From Larix sibirica (Eukaryota; Streptophyta; Pinopsida; Pinales; Pinaceae): a stretch of 11,324 bases of DNA. Below, piece by piece: positions 1-7,749 of the stretch. The stretch covers positions 1 to 11,324 of the forward strand of contig NWUY0300082981.1 in NCBI GenBank assembly GCA_004151065.3, read 5' to 3'. Made by a program: the position numbers and the translations under genes. The stretch's first letter is position 1, and every line of letters starts with the position of its first letter. The notes under the pieces were generated by a model, which did not search any database, was not told the DNA's origin, and saw only the letters and a list, made by a program, of their open reading frames with translations.

Positions 1-223
1 GGATCATTCCCATACAAGAAACCTTTAAGGTCTCTGTACAATACAGAAATGCTTGGGAAACGTTTTTGAAACATTTCCTAGAATTTTCTTGTCTTGTTAT
101 GCAAGTGGTCACCCAAAAGGTTGTTCCTAGTGAGAGATTATTTCTTTCTTGGGCACTTGAGTTGGACAAGTTGGAAGCTGGGAGCTCAAGAATGTCAAAT
201 TTCAGTGTCCCAATGGTCTTCTG

Positions 224-413
224 ATGGAATTCTACAAAGCCATGTGGCATGTGGTTGGTCCGACATATTTGCATGTGTCAAGAAGCGTTGCATGGTGGTG
301 CCATGGGGAAGGTGGTTAATGCTGGCTTTATCAAACTCATTCCTGAAGGGATCAAACGAGATTTGTTGGGTGGATTGTACCCAATTACTCCTGTTCACAT
401 TTCCTATAAAATT
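224..413 (+). mobile_element. LINE (non-LTR) reverse transcriptase relic, N-terminal RT part
   Basis: A short decayed piece of a plant L1-type LINE ORF2. Conceptual translation in two frames gives the order typical of the start of the RT domain: MEFYKAMWHVVGP (from 224), then after a frameshift near 265-280 EALHGG, GFIKLIP and PITPVHISYKI (ending at 413). In plant LINEs these correspond to the 'EFY..W..VG.D', 'LIPK', 'WRPI.L....YKI' blocks preceding the catalytic motifs. The Lys expected after LIP and the Trp of WRPI are missing or replaced. Nothing downstream matches the next block (.AK.LA.R), so the relic breaks off at about 413. No catalytic YADD-type motif remains. It is dead; the family call is by motif order only. 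Confidence 0.65.
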
Positions 414-1688
414 CAGGTTGTAGAGCTGAAGTGGTCTATGGAACAAGTGGAAGCAACATGGAAGGCTAACAAATGGGCTGCCATTATGGACAACAGAGTG
501 GTATTGGGGATTCTCCTAGCAACATGTGGAGGAGGACCCATCCTGGACTTACCTAATGGTGAACTCACTGGAGAGGGAGTAGTGTCTTAGGGATTTCAAT
601 TGGGTGTTGGAATTGTAATTGATCTTTCTGGTCTTTCGCGGGATTGCTTTATGATGCACTCAGATCATTACATATTCTCGTTTTGATTGAGACCCACACA
701 AGTCTCATTAGGACTATACTGAAGTTCCCAGGTTACCATTGCTTATTGGTTTGAGATAGGAGTCCTAGATGCTAGGCAATGTTCGAGGTTCAAGGGGTGT
801 TGTTTGTTTGACTTGAGACTCTTTCTAGGGTAGAGTCACCATGATTGCTTCACACGGATTTGCTAGATTCATTGCTCTTCGAAAGTCTTCCGTTGCTTTG
901 ACGATTTTCAAAAAGTGTATGACTTGGTCTGGTTCCAAAGGCTTAGAGACAAACCCTTATCATGGCTATCGAACGACTCTATCCCAGAGTGATGACTTGC
1001 TATCAGAGTCTAAGGTTTTTTAGATTTTAGCTTAGATTAATACTTTCCTTTTCGTATCTTGCTTGCTTTTTATAGGAGCTGTTTTGACACTCACGCTTTG
1101 TATTGACATCATTATATCTAGGAGTCCCTTTGACCTACTTTTGTGGTCATTTGTTGGACATTAATAAAATTATCTTATCTATGCAAATTCACTCATTACT
1201 GAATATATTATGGTATTTGTCAAGGCCTTTTCACTATTTCATAGTTAAATTCTTCAAGCAATGACAAGGTTTAGGATTTAGGACTGTATTTATTAGCCCT
1301 TCTCAAATTCTTTGAAGGGGTTTAGTTTCATGGAGTTGCTAAAACATTGTACCTACATCTTTAATTAATTAAAGATGAGGTTGGCTTCTTTGGTGGAAAA
1401 TTCAAGAGCATATTTGTGTAAGAACTTAATTATTCATTGATTGTACTCTATCCATAGTTTGGATTGAAGGTGTTCTTTCAAAAAACGAGATTCAAGTCCT
1501 TCCCCCACTATTTTATTATAATTTTTACTCCATTTCATCTCCTTAAAGTCATTGGGCACATCAATTTAATTTCCACAATTCATACTTGCTAGTTTGAAGG
1601 AATTATTACACTATTTTGTTAATTATTTACGCATACCAACATCTAGTTGTGGTGTAACTTAATAGATTAAACAAAAATATCGAAGCAA
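414..1688. other. Gene-less AT-rich stretch, unidentified
   Basis: The open frame running through the LINE relic continues to a stop at 590 (+). That tail (WKANKWAAIMDNRVVLG and on) matches no LINE block I know. A 60-codon frame at 841-1023 (+) begins with ATG just after a small imperfect inverted repeat (gactct at about 815 and agagtc at about 833), but it has no recognisable domain. The rest is AT-rich DNA with stops in all frames. No RNA gene, splice-framed exon or terminal repeat was recognised. It is most likely old transposon debris. Confidence 0.5.
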
Positions 1689-1709
1689 TGTTGATAGAAA
1701 TGTCACTGC

Positions 1710-1730
1710 AAAAAGAAAAGAAAAGAAAAC
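1710..1730. repeat. Short (aaaag)n microsatellite
   Basis: About four pentanucleotide units of aaaag with a terminal aaaac, giving a pyrimidine-rich TTTTC run on the minus strand. It lies within the presumed U5 end of the gypsy LTR. Confidence 0.7.
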
Positions 1731-1912
1731 TAAACTATTGAAGCAATGGCAATAGGCCAAACGTTATGACATTCTAAATAGAAAGCCATGTTCACTTTCC
1801 TATTTGAGGGGACAACCTTCAAGTAAGCAAAGCTCCAATACAATGTCAATCACTTGGAACCCAATTGCCTAGCTTCTACTACTATAAATAGTTTCTAACT
1901 ATCCAAAACCCT

Positions 1913-2056
1913 AACCACCTAGCGAGCATTAATTAGGTTACATCAACTACATAGCGGACCTTCTTTAATGGGGCCACCTTACATTTCTTTATTACACTCT
2001 AACTACCTAGTGGACCTTATTTAATAAACATGGCCACTATACATTAAGTAACAACA
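1913..2056. repeat. Imperfect 56-bp tandem duplication inside the gypsy LTR
   Basis: Two adjacent diverged units, 1945-2000 (aactacatagcggacctt...) and 2001-2056 (aactacctagtggacctt...), share the aactac.tag.ggacctt core and a later ggccac word. A truncated third unit (aaccacctagcgagc) starts at 1913. The repeats lie in U3, where short duplications often carry transcription-factor sites in plant LTR elements. That role is inference; the duplication is visible in the sequence. Confidence 0.6.
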
Positions 2057-2095
2057 TATCCCCTTCACTAGGGGAGATAGGGTGGGACCCTAACA

Positions 2096-2110
2096 TTCCC
2101 TCCCCCTTAC
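2096..2110 (-). other. Polypurine tract (plus-strand primer) of the gypsy element
   Basis: Minus-strand GTAAGGGGGAGGGAA abuts the TGTTAG start of the 3' LTR. This is the position and composition expected of a PPT, where RNase H leaves a primer for second-strand DNA synthesis. It confirms the minus-strand orientation of the element. Confidence 0.8.
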
Positions 2111-4145
2111 AAAAAAATGTTGTCTTGAAGATTGGAGATGTGGAAAGTGTTGACAAATCATGAATGGTTCACATGTGACATATTTGGGATGCATATCCTT
2201 CAACTAGATCAAGAATTCTTAGATAGTGCACAAGTGCAAATATAGCTATGTTTTGTCTAAAACTGCCACTGACTGCAACCAAATAGAACCCTTATCATCC
2301 AATCATGGGAGGATGGTTTAAACTCACAATTCAACCTTACCACTTTCTTCAAGCATGACACATGGAACATTAGGTGGATCTTACAGTGGGATGAGAGAGC
2401 CAACTTGTAAGCAACATGTCCTATATGTTGGAGTACTATTGGATAAGATCCATAAAACTTAGGTGCTAACTTATGATGGCTCTTCTCCTTGAGCGATGCC
2501 TATTTATAGGGTTGGAGACAAAGGAACACCTAATACCCTTTGTTAAAGTGGAAATCAAATTAATTTTGATGGGCCTCTTTCTATATTCTATTCATATCCA
2601 ACACCAAATTGTCCTTAAGTGTATGGACAATATCAATGCAGATGTTTAGGGTTTTGTCCTCCTATTGAAACTTAGATGTGCCTAGTAAATATGAGATCGT
2701 TGAAGGGGGATTTTGTTGCCTCATAGCGAAGACATTTTGATAGCAGTATGGAAGGAAGTATTGTACCACCATTCTACAAGTGGTAGCCACTACACAAATT
2801 GTCCCTATCTTTTCTAGGAAAAACAATGCGAAAAAATTTCCAAACATTTCTTGACCATTTCTATCTAAAAATTTGTTTGGGGATGATATGTTGTGCTCAT
2901 ATTCAACTAGGATGTAACTTGAGGTTTCAACAACTACTTCCAAAAGTTGTTGGTAAATGTAGGATCATGATCTATCACAATTGAATTAGGCATGCCATGG
3001 AGTCTTAAATATTGTCTTTGAAGGATTATGCAATTGTGGAGGCCTTCAGGGGGTGTTTTAATTCACAAAAGTGAGCATATTTGGAAAGGAAGTCAACAAC
3101 CACCATGATCATTGATTTGTTTCCTACTATAAGTAAACCCACAATAAAATTTATGGAAATATAAATCTAAAATATTGTAAGAATCGATACAAGTTGTAAT
3201 GATCATGGCATCTTCACAATTTCACCCTCGTTCCATTTTCATGTGTCACATTTTACCATAAAGGTGCAAATCTCTTTCTTCGTGCCTTCACAAAAGAAGG
3301 AATGGTTAATCCATTCATATGTTTTTTGAAACCCTAAGTGACTTCTTGTGGGAAAGGAATGTAATTACATTAACACTCTCGATTTGAATGCTAAATTTGG
3401 GACCAAAAAGATACACCCTTTACACCATAACACATCATTGTACCATGTGTAGCCTAGATGTGAATGTGGGTCACCTAGAGTTGGTGGAGAAGTTGAACTA
3501 TCTTAGCATCTACCTAGTATTATTGAAGTACCTCCTCTATCCAGCTGGGCACTAGTAAAGATAAAGAAAATATGGATCCCTCCTCCTCATACTTCTTAGA
3601 TAATGCATCGACTACCACATTCTCATTGCGCTTCTTGTAGGATATCCCATAATCTCAACCTAACATTTGGTGACCCACTATTGTTCCTCTAGTGAGGACA
3701 ACCCCTATTCCAATAATTGTTTCACACTATAATGATATATCTAAATCTGGAAATGACTCCCAATCAAGTAAGTACGACATGTATTAACTGCATGAAGAAT
3801 ACCATTCATTCATTTGTTCATATGTACTTCCCCAAGTTTTTATCACACAATTGTTTAATGGTGAAGGCTAAGGGTCATCCTTCTTACATTTACATTTTTC
3901 CAATACCCTTTCCTGATGCATAAAATTCCAAATTGAAAGTCTTATTGAAAGAAGAGGCACAATGGAGGTGACATCATAGTTCCTAGACTTGAAGTACAAG
4001 TTCAAGTGATAATAGGACCTCATCTTTCAGTGACAAATGGTCACCATAAGGGGTTCAAGGAGTCCATGTTCTCAACATAGTTCAAATGCACCCCCCTCAA
4101 GAGACCAATGTTTCTTAAAAAACCAATCGATTGTTACACAAATAC
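2109..4145 (-). pseudogene. Decayed Ty3/gypsy chromovirus pol: RT end, RNase H, integrase, chromodomain-like tail
   Basis: Conceptual minus-strand translation with frame changes recovers the C-terminal half of a plant chromovirus polyprotein in order. RT connection: GLLEPLM near 4060. RNase H: FNKTFNLEFYASGKGIGK at about 3960-3890, then QLCDKNLGKY, LLE.GLSSLEEQ and NENVVVDALSKKYEEE ending near 3580. Integrase core: YLRLHGMPNSIVIDHDPTF (about 3010-2950), then TYHPQTN and WLPLVEWWYNTSFHTA (about 2890-2750). GPY/F-type module: APKFYGSYP and GHVAYKLAL, then FHVSCLKK (about 2475-2340). The tail CQHFPHLQSSRQHFF-like text just before the PPT is the end of a chromodomain region. The integrase residues matching the second Asp and the Glu of D,D-35-E are still readable; the first Asp region is decayed. 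Many stops fall at conserved Gln or Trp positions. Gag, protease and the RT palm are absent. The element is non-functional. Confidence 0.85.
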
Positions 4146-4209
4146 ATCACAAATAAAAGGGAATAAATCCATATATATATGTTTGATACGATGATGATTA
4201 TGTGTCATC

Positions 4210-4955
4210 AATAAGTGTAGCATATATATTATGCTAAGGGACATGATTTGTGCCAATAATCATCCAAACACTCAAATGGTCCCTATGAAACCCTGTGGAG
4301 AGGAGAGAATCATTAATGAAATGGTTATTTAACACTTAACCTCCCACTGGAATGGAAACAACACTCAACGAATCTTAGGTTCAAGTATTATATAGAAGAT
4401 AACTGAGAGCCTTAACATTGAAAACATAAAGGTAAGGGGCAAGAGGGAAACCATATATGATAGTTTTGTAGGACAATTATGTTTGATAGCACACAATTAA
4501 TTGAAACAAACATTGAAGCATTGGGAAACAAGGTCTTCATGATTTATACAAACCTTGTTCCAAATTCAAAAAAGAAAAAGCATAGTTGTGATGAAAGATA
4601 AGTCAACCTTGTTGCATGCCTTATCCAAGACAATTTTTAGCAAGAGATTATGTGGGATAGACTCATTTGCACACTCAACTCTCTTACATGCCATCAAAGC
4701 TATATCCATAATGAACTGCCTTGGATAAATCATGTTTTCTCCAAGTGAACACATAGCAATCCACAATATCCTCGATGCTAAGATCTTGGTGATAAATTTA
4801 TAAGACATGTTTAGTAATTCAATTGGTCTTAAGACCTTGGCGATAACCTTATAAGACATGTCAAGTAATTCAAGTGGTCTTAGTGGGTTTATAGTGTCAT
4901 TGGCATAGTTTTTGAGAATAGGTTTAATTAGTCCTTGGTTCCATATTTTTCTCAT
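4210..4955 (-). mobile_element. LINE (non-LTR) RT relic with internal duplication
   Basis: A 129-codon open frame (4955-4566, minus) plus frame-shifted continuation to about 4210 reads as the RT domain of a plant L1-type LINE. Blocks in order: QGLIKPI, RPLELLDMSYKVIAKVL, a second diverged copy RPIELLNMSYKFITKIL, PRQFIMDIALMACK, motif A region LLLKIVLDKACNKVD, then past a stop TLFPNASMFVSIN, a CPL-containing block and NNHFINDSLL, the counterpart of the FADD motif C. Both catalytic sites are damaged: the first Asp of motif A is Val, and the first Asp of ADD is Asn. The LINE 3' half (thumb, RNase H, poly-A) is missing, and gypsy pol sequence begins within about 65 bp. It is a dead fragment and not a host gene, despite the open frame. 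Confidence 0.8.
4780..4881. repeat. 51-bp in-frame tandem duplication within the LINE RT relic
   Basis: Copies 4780-4830 and 4831-4881 are each exactly 51 bp and differ at 7 positions by my count (about 86% identical). Each encodes the 17-residue RP.ELL.MSYK...K.L block, which is present once in LINE RTs. The length is a multiple of three, so the frame stays open across both copies. Confidence 0.9.
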
Positions 4956-5275
4956 TCGTGGCCCATTCTTCCTCTACTAAACCCCAAGGACAATGCCTCT
5001 AGATGGTGCTCTAGAAAGGTCCATTCTAGTGAAATGAAATCCTCATCTGTAAATCAAACCCATACATTTAAACCTCTTGTAAGCATAACACACCTGGTTT
5101 TTGAGCCCACACAAGAAAGTTGAACACACATGCATAGAGCAAGCAAATTTTAACCACTGAGTGGCATGAAATTGGGAACCTACACTCTTCCCTTGAAATG
5201 ACACAATCTCAGTAGACCTTATAGCATAAGAAACATCTAGAATGGGGCCAACGATAGGATTAGCTGTTGAGAAAG
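4956..5275. other. Unidentified stretch between LINE relic and TRIM LTR
   Basis: No recognisable coding block on either strand. A 62-codon plus-strand frame at 4935-5123 starts inside the LINE relic and has no domain. The sequence may be decayed LINE 5' sequence, but I see no supporting motif. Confidence 0.4.
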
Positions 5276-5522
5276 TGTTAAACTATAGAGCAAGCAAACA
5301 AGAGACAAAAACTGGTGGAAAAGGCTTAAGCCATTCTTCGACATTGATCTTCATACAAATGATGGTATTATATGGTACAATGATCATAGTCACCTCTAGA
5401 TCTAGATTTCACTGACAATTCATCAATTGATATGTATGACAACTTATAAAGTGATAAAAACAACAACTCACATGAGAGGTGATCTAGGAATTTGTGATTG
5501 TCTAGGGACTTACAGTCTAACA
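5276..5522 (-). repeat. TRIM 3' LTR (copy A)
   Basis: 247 bp bounded by TGTTA...TAACA, directly adjoining the PPT at 5523. It contains a perfect 12-bp palindrome TCTAGATCTAGA (5395-5406), also present in copy B, and a TATA-like TTTATAAG on the minus strand (about 5443-5450). It shares the aactatag.gcaagcaaa start, the palindrome block and the catgagag/tttgtgatt end with the 6773-7013 copy. Confidence 0.85.
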
Positions 5523-5533
5523 TTCCCCCCCTC
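5523..5533 (-). other. Polypurine tract of the TRIM element
   Basis: Minus-strand GAGGGGGGGAA sits immediately before the TGTTAGAC start of LTR copy A. It marks copy A as the 3' LTR of a minus-oriented element. Confidence 0.8.
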
Positions 5534-5861
5534 AATCACAAGTCTGAATAATTATACTAGTAAAACAAAATGAACTAGTGTCATCTTCAATTTGAAACTT
5601 TTGAACTAAGCTCCGATGAAGATATGTCTTGAAAATCGCCAATTCAAATGCTAAATGGTTCATTTGAAATGAACTTTGAATGAGAGTTGAAATTTTGGAA
5701 GTGAACAACTGCGATGTTTAAACATTCCCTGATTTTGCTAGAAGAAGCTGGTGTCTTCTGCTAATTTTGGTGAATAAATAGGATCAACATTCTTCCTTTA
5801 GTGAACAATAGGATCATCGAAGTGCTCTTTGAAATAGTTGACTTAATATATATTGTTTGTT

Positions 5862-5873
5862 GATTTGATACCA
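5862..5873 (-). other. Second primer binding site (initiator-Met-tRNA type)
   Basis: Minus-strand TGGTATCAAATC directly follows ...AGTTTTACA, the end of an LTR-like unit at 5874. It has two mismatches from the TGGTATCAGAGC complement of plant initiator Met-tRNA. The flanking 30 bp (gtaaaactattcaacaagc...) resemble the same junction at 6761-6790. Confidence 0.7.
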
Positions 5874-6198
5874 TGTAAAACTATTCAACAAGCAAGCAAG
5901 AGAGACAAATGGTGGTTGGCATTATTGGTTCATAACATGTTGTCCCAAATGAAAAGACAATCTTCTTGAAGCAACGGTCACTTTATGATAGAAACAATCT
6001 TAGGAATGCTTGGGAAGGTCCATCATTGTAGCATATCTCAAATTTAAGATCTAGTCCAATTTATGGAAACCAGATCTGAACACCAAATACCATGGAAGAA
6101 ATTTTCAACAACAATTTTATGGAGATGATAAAATTTCGCCTTCACAAAGATTCAATCAAATCAGGAAGTTTAAAGAAAAAATTCAAAAGAAAATAACA
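5874..6198 (-). repeat. Central LTR-like unit (copy C) between a PBS and a PPT
   Basis: TGTAAAAC...AAATAACA, about 325 bp. Its U5 end (about 45 bp, including the caagcaagcaagagagac word) is clearly related to LTR copies A and B. The rest is not obviously alignable with them by eye. On the PBS side it joins 5862-5873; on the other side minus-strand AAAGAAAGGGGGG (6199-6211) precedes its TGTTAT start. The inner boundary is well supported. The outer boundary rests on the PPT-like tract and is inference. Confidence 0.45.
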
Positions 6199-6211
6199 CC
6201 CCCCTTTCTTT
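6199..6211 (-). other. PPT-like tract preceding LTR-like unit C
   Basis: Minus-strand AAAGAAAGGGGGG is followed directly by TGTTAT. It resembles the PPT/LTR joints at 5523-5533 and 2096-2110, but no second copy confirms it. Confidence 0.45.
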
Positions 6212-6760
6212 GAGACAACACAACGAGATGCTAGAAAATTCCAAATCAAATCGTTGCAACCAATTGAGTTTATATATTTATGACTCAGTTTTAATTCAAA
6301 TCTAAATGACTCTCTTTCATCTGGAACACTCAATGGTTGAGCTTGTTTTGACAATGGAAATCGAGCAGGTCTTATAGGCATTTAGATCTCTCTACATCCC
6401 TCACTCATAGTGCAAAGATTAAAAATGCAATAATTATAGGTTCGCATTCAAAATCCAAAAGAGAATAGGTGAAAAAAATTACATGGCCTTTCTTTGGATT
6501 TCTGATTTGCTTGAATATTGTATGGTGTGTACTGTAGATTTGTGTGCTCCGATTCTATTATTTAATCTTCATGCTCATTTTGCACCAATTCCAAGGATCA
6601 CTACCATGGAAAGCTATCATACACATACCAACCTCTCATGGAAAACTACCATGGAGAGGTTACTAGACCCTTAAGAACATAAAGACCATAAAGGCTTTGA
6701 TAAGTTCAATAATCTCTTTATCATGGTTTTGATATAATCGTCATTCTCTCACCAAGGCAA

Positions 6761-6772
6761 GCTTTGATACCA
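6761..6772 (-). other. Primer binding site of the TRIM element
   Basis: Minus-strand TGGTATCAAAGC abuts the ...GTTTAACA end of LTR copy B with no spacer. It matches the complement of plant initiator Met-tRNA (TGGTATCAGAGC) at 11 of 12 bases. Reverse transcription of the element would start here. Confidence 0.85.
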
Positions 6773-7013
6773 TGTTAAACTATAGGGCAAGCAAAAGAGA
6801 GACAAAAACTAATGGGAAAGACTCAAGTCATTCTTCAACATTGATAGTCATATAAATGATAAACATTGATCATCATATAAATGATGGTTTTATACATTAG
6901 AATGATCATAGTCCCCTCTAGATCTAGATCTCATCAATGGAGTGGATAGGTATAACAACTCATAAAATGATAATAATAACTCATATGAGAGGGTGATATA
7001 GGACTTTGTGATT
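6773..7013 (-). repeat. TRIM 5' LTR (copy B), truncated at its outer end
   Basis: It begins (plus strand) tgttaaactatagggcaagc and is alignable with copy A as far as tttgtgatt at about 7013. The last 20-odd bases of copy A, including the terminal TAACA, have no counterpart, so the 5' end of this LTR is missing. It carries a private 25-bp tandem duplication (6838-6887). A gaaag word at 7019-7023 matches gaaag just outside copy A (5271-5275) and could be the 5-bp target-site duplication. In this purine-rich context a chance match is quite possible. Confidence 0.8.
6838..6887. repeat. 25-bp tandem duplication within LTR copy B
   Basis: acattgatagtcatataaat (6838 on) and acattgatcatcatataaat (6863 on) are adjacent 25-bp units differing at a few bases. 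Copy A has a single, diverged counterpart, so the duplication arose after the two LTRs separated. Confidence 0.85.
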
Positions 7014-7038
7014 CGAGAGAAAGGAAGAGTATTCATAC

Positions 7039-7133
7039 CCGCAGCATCCAGAATTAGGTTGGCGGGAGGAGAAGCCGCGGTGGAGATGATGTAGGGAGCC
7101 GAACTGGAACAAGTCTGAAGGTGAGAGGCGCAT
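7039..7133 (-). CDS. Putative first coding exon with organelle-type presequence (partial gene)
   Basis: From an ATG at 7133 in a TGCCATGCG context, 31 codons plus 2 bases run to a consensus-like 5' splice site (GCTGCGG|GTATGA, donor GT at 7038-7037). The peptide starts MRLSPSDLFQF and contains HLHRGFSSRQ. It is rich in Arg, Ser and Leu with only one acidic residue, and has an R.FS-type cleavage context, as mitochondrial presequences often do. The exon is GC-richer than its surroundings and lies about 120 bp downstream of a TATA box. The mature protein cannot be named because no following exon is recognisable. The TRIM cluster starts about 25 bp into the putative intron. The call is an inference from composition and signals, so a chance open frame remains possible. 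Confidence 0.4.
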
Positions 7134-7253
7134 GGCACCACACAGAAGAGAGAGTACTTTTGCCTGTCCGCTAAAAATAAGTCCTCACACCTATCGCGAC
7201 AAAGAAAGGGTTGGTTGAAATTAACGAAGGGGCCAAGCGTACACCCATCGAGG

Positions 7254-7280
7254 TATTTATATAGGCCATCATATGATTGG
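7254..7280 (-). promoter_or_regulatory. Core promoter: CCAAT and TATA boxes
   Basis: Minus-strand CCAAT (7280-7276) and TATATAAATA (7263-7254) precede the putative first exon. Transcription would begin near 7225-7230, leaving a 5' leader of roughly 95 bases before the ATG at 7133. An inverted CCAAT lies at 7297-7301. The boxes are clear, but their use is not shown. Confidence 0.5.
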
Positions 7281-7401
7281 ACCTGACCTCTGCAAACCAA
7301 TGTTGTGTGGTTTAAGATGGAACGGAGCAGGCGCCGACCGGTGCAACAGAGGCCCTACCTGGAAAAGAGTCGACCTCCAACAAAGCAAGGCTAGTTGACT
7401 A

Positions 7402-7749
7402 GTGTTATATGAGAAACTTTGCCCCAAAAGTTGTGACGAATTTGGGGTGACGACCAATTTTACAACCAGGTTAACAAGATTTTCCTTCGCATATCGATCT
7501 GCTGGAGATCTCCTCACGTCGTCGAGTGAGAGGAACTCATTTTCATCACCCCACCTCAGATTCGATAAAGATTTAGCAACATTGTTCTTCTCCACAATTC
7601 CGATCATACCTAGAGGTTTTTCTTCCTCGTGTCTCCTCTATAACTCGATGCTTCTAGATCAACAGCCTTCGAAATGGCAAATTTCCTTTTCGTCGTTGCT
7701 CGCCACTAACATCATAGGATCAGATTTTAATTTTGAAGGGAAAGTGTAG
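7402..7749 (+). other. Unidentified overlapping open frames on both strands
   Basis: A 115-codon plus-strand frame (7402-7749) overlaps a 112-codon minus-strand frame (7607-7269). The plus product contains SPHLRFDK and PRGFSSSCLLYN; the minus product contains SNLRWGDENEFLSLDDVRRS. Neither matches a domain I recognise. The segment from about 7040 to 7680 is visibly GC-richer than its neighbours, so it may be genic or 5' flanking DNA of the exon at 7039-7133. I cannot choose a strand. The minus frame would include the promoter boxes, which argues against it being translated as drawn. Confidence 0.3.

Larger units (their letters stand above)
1689..2095 (-). repeat. 3' LTR of Ty3/gypsy chromovirus
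   Basis: Read on the minus strand, the LTR begins TGTTAGGGTCCC at 2095, directly after a polypurine tract. This fixes the inner edge well. The outer edge is less certain: the best TG...CA partner is CTATCAACA ending at 1689, giving about 407 bp with TGTT/AACA terminal inverted repeats. An edge nearer 1733 is also possible. A TATA-like TATTTATAG (minus strand, 1881-1890) and a T-rich, TTTTC-repeated segment (1710-1730) near the presumed U5 end fit LTR anatomy. The matching 5' LTR lies outside the window or has been lost, so identity between LTRs cannot be used to date it. Confidence 0.65.
5276..7013 (-). mobile_element. Non-autonomous TRIM/SMART-like LTR retroelement cluster
   Basis: Two homologous LTRs in the same orientation (5276-5522 and 6773-7013) flank about 1.25 kb that has no gag or pol. 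On the minus strand the order is LTR, PBS TGGTATCAAAGC (one mismatch from the initiator-Met-tRNA complement TGGTATCAGAGC), internal DNA, PPT GAGGGGGGGAA, LTR. Small LTRs, a short non-coding interior and intact priming sites are the definition of TRIM/SMART elements, which are mobilised in trans. A third LTR-like unit with its own PBS and PPT-like tract lies inside (5862-6212), so this is probably a tandem or chimeric array. The outer LTRs are clearly diverged, which implies an old insertion. The only internal open frame (6142-6381, minus, 79 codons) matches nothing I know. Confidence 0.8.

Noticed and set aside
2662-2943. 93-codon minus-strand open frame as a gene.
   Set aside because: It partly follows the decayed gypsy integrase in shifted frames; the true pol frame there is broken by stops.
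3717-3923. 68-codon plus-strand open frame.
   Set aside because: It is antisense to the gypsy RNase H relic and has no domain.
4566-4955. 129-codon minus-strand open frame as a host gene.
   Set aside because: Its blocks are LINE RT with both catalytic sites mutated and an internal duplication; it is a transposon relic.
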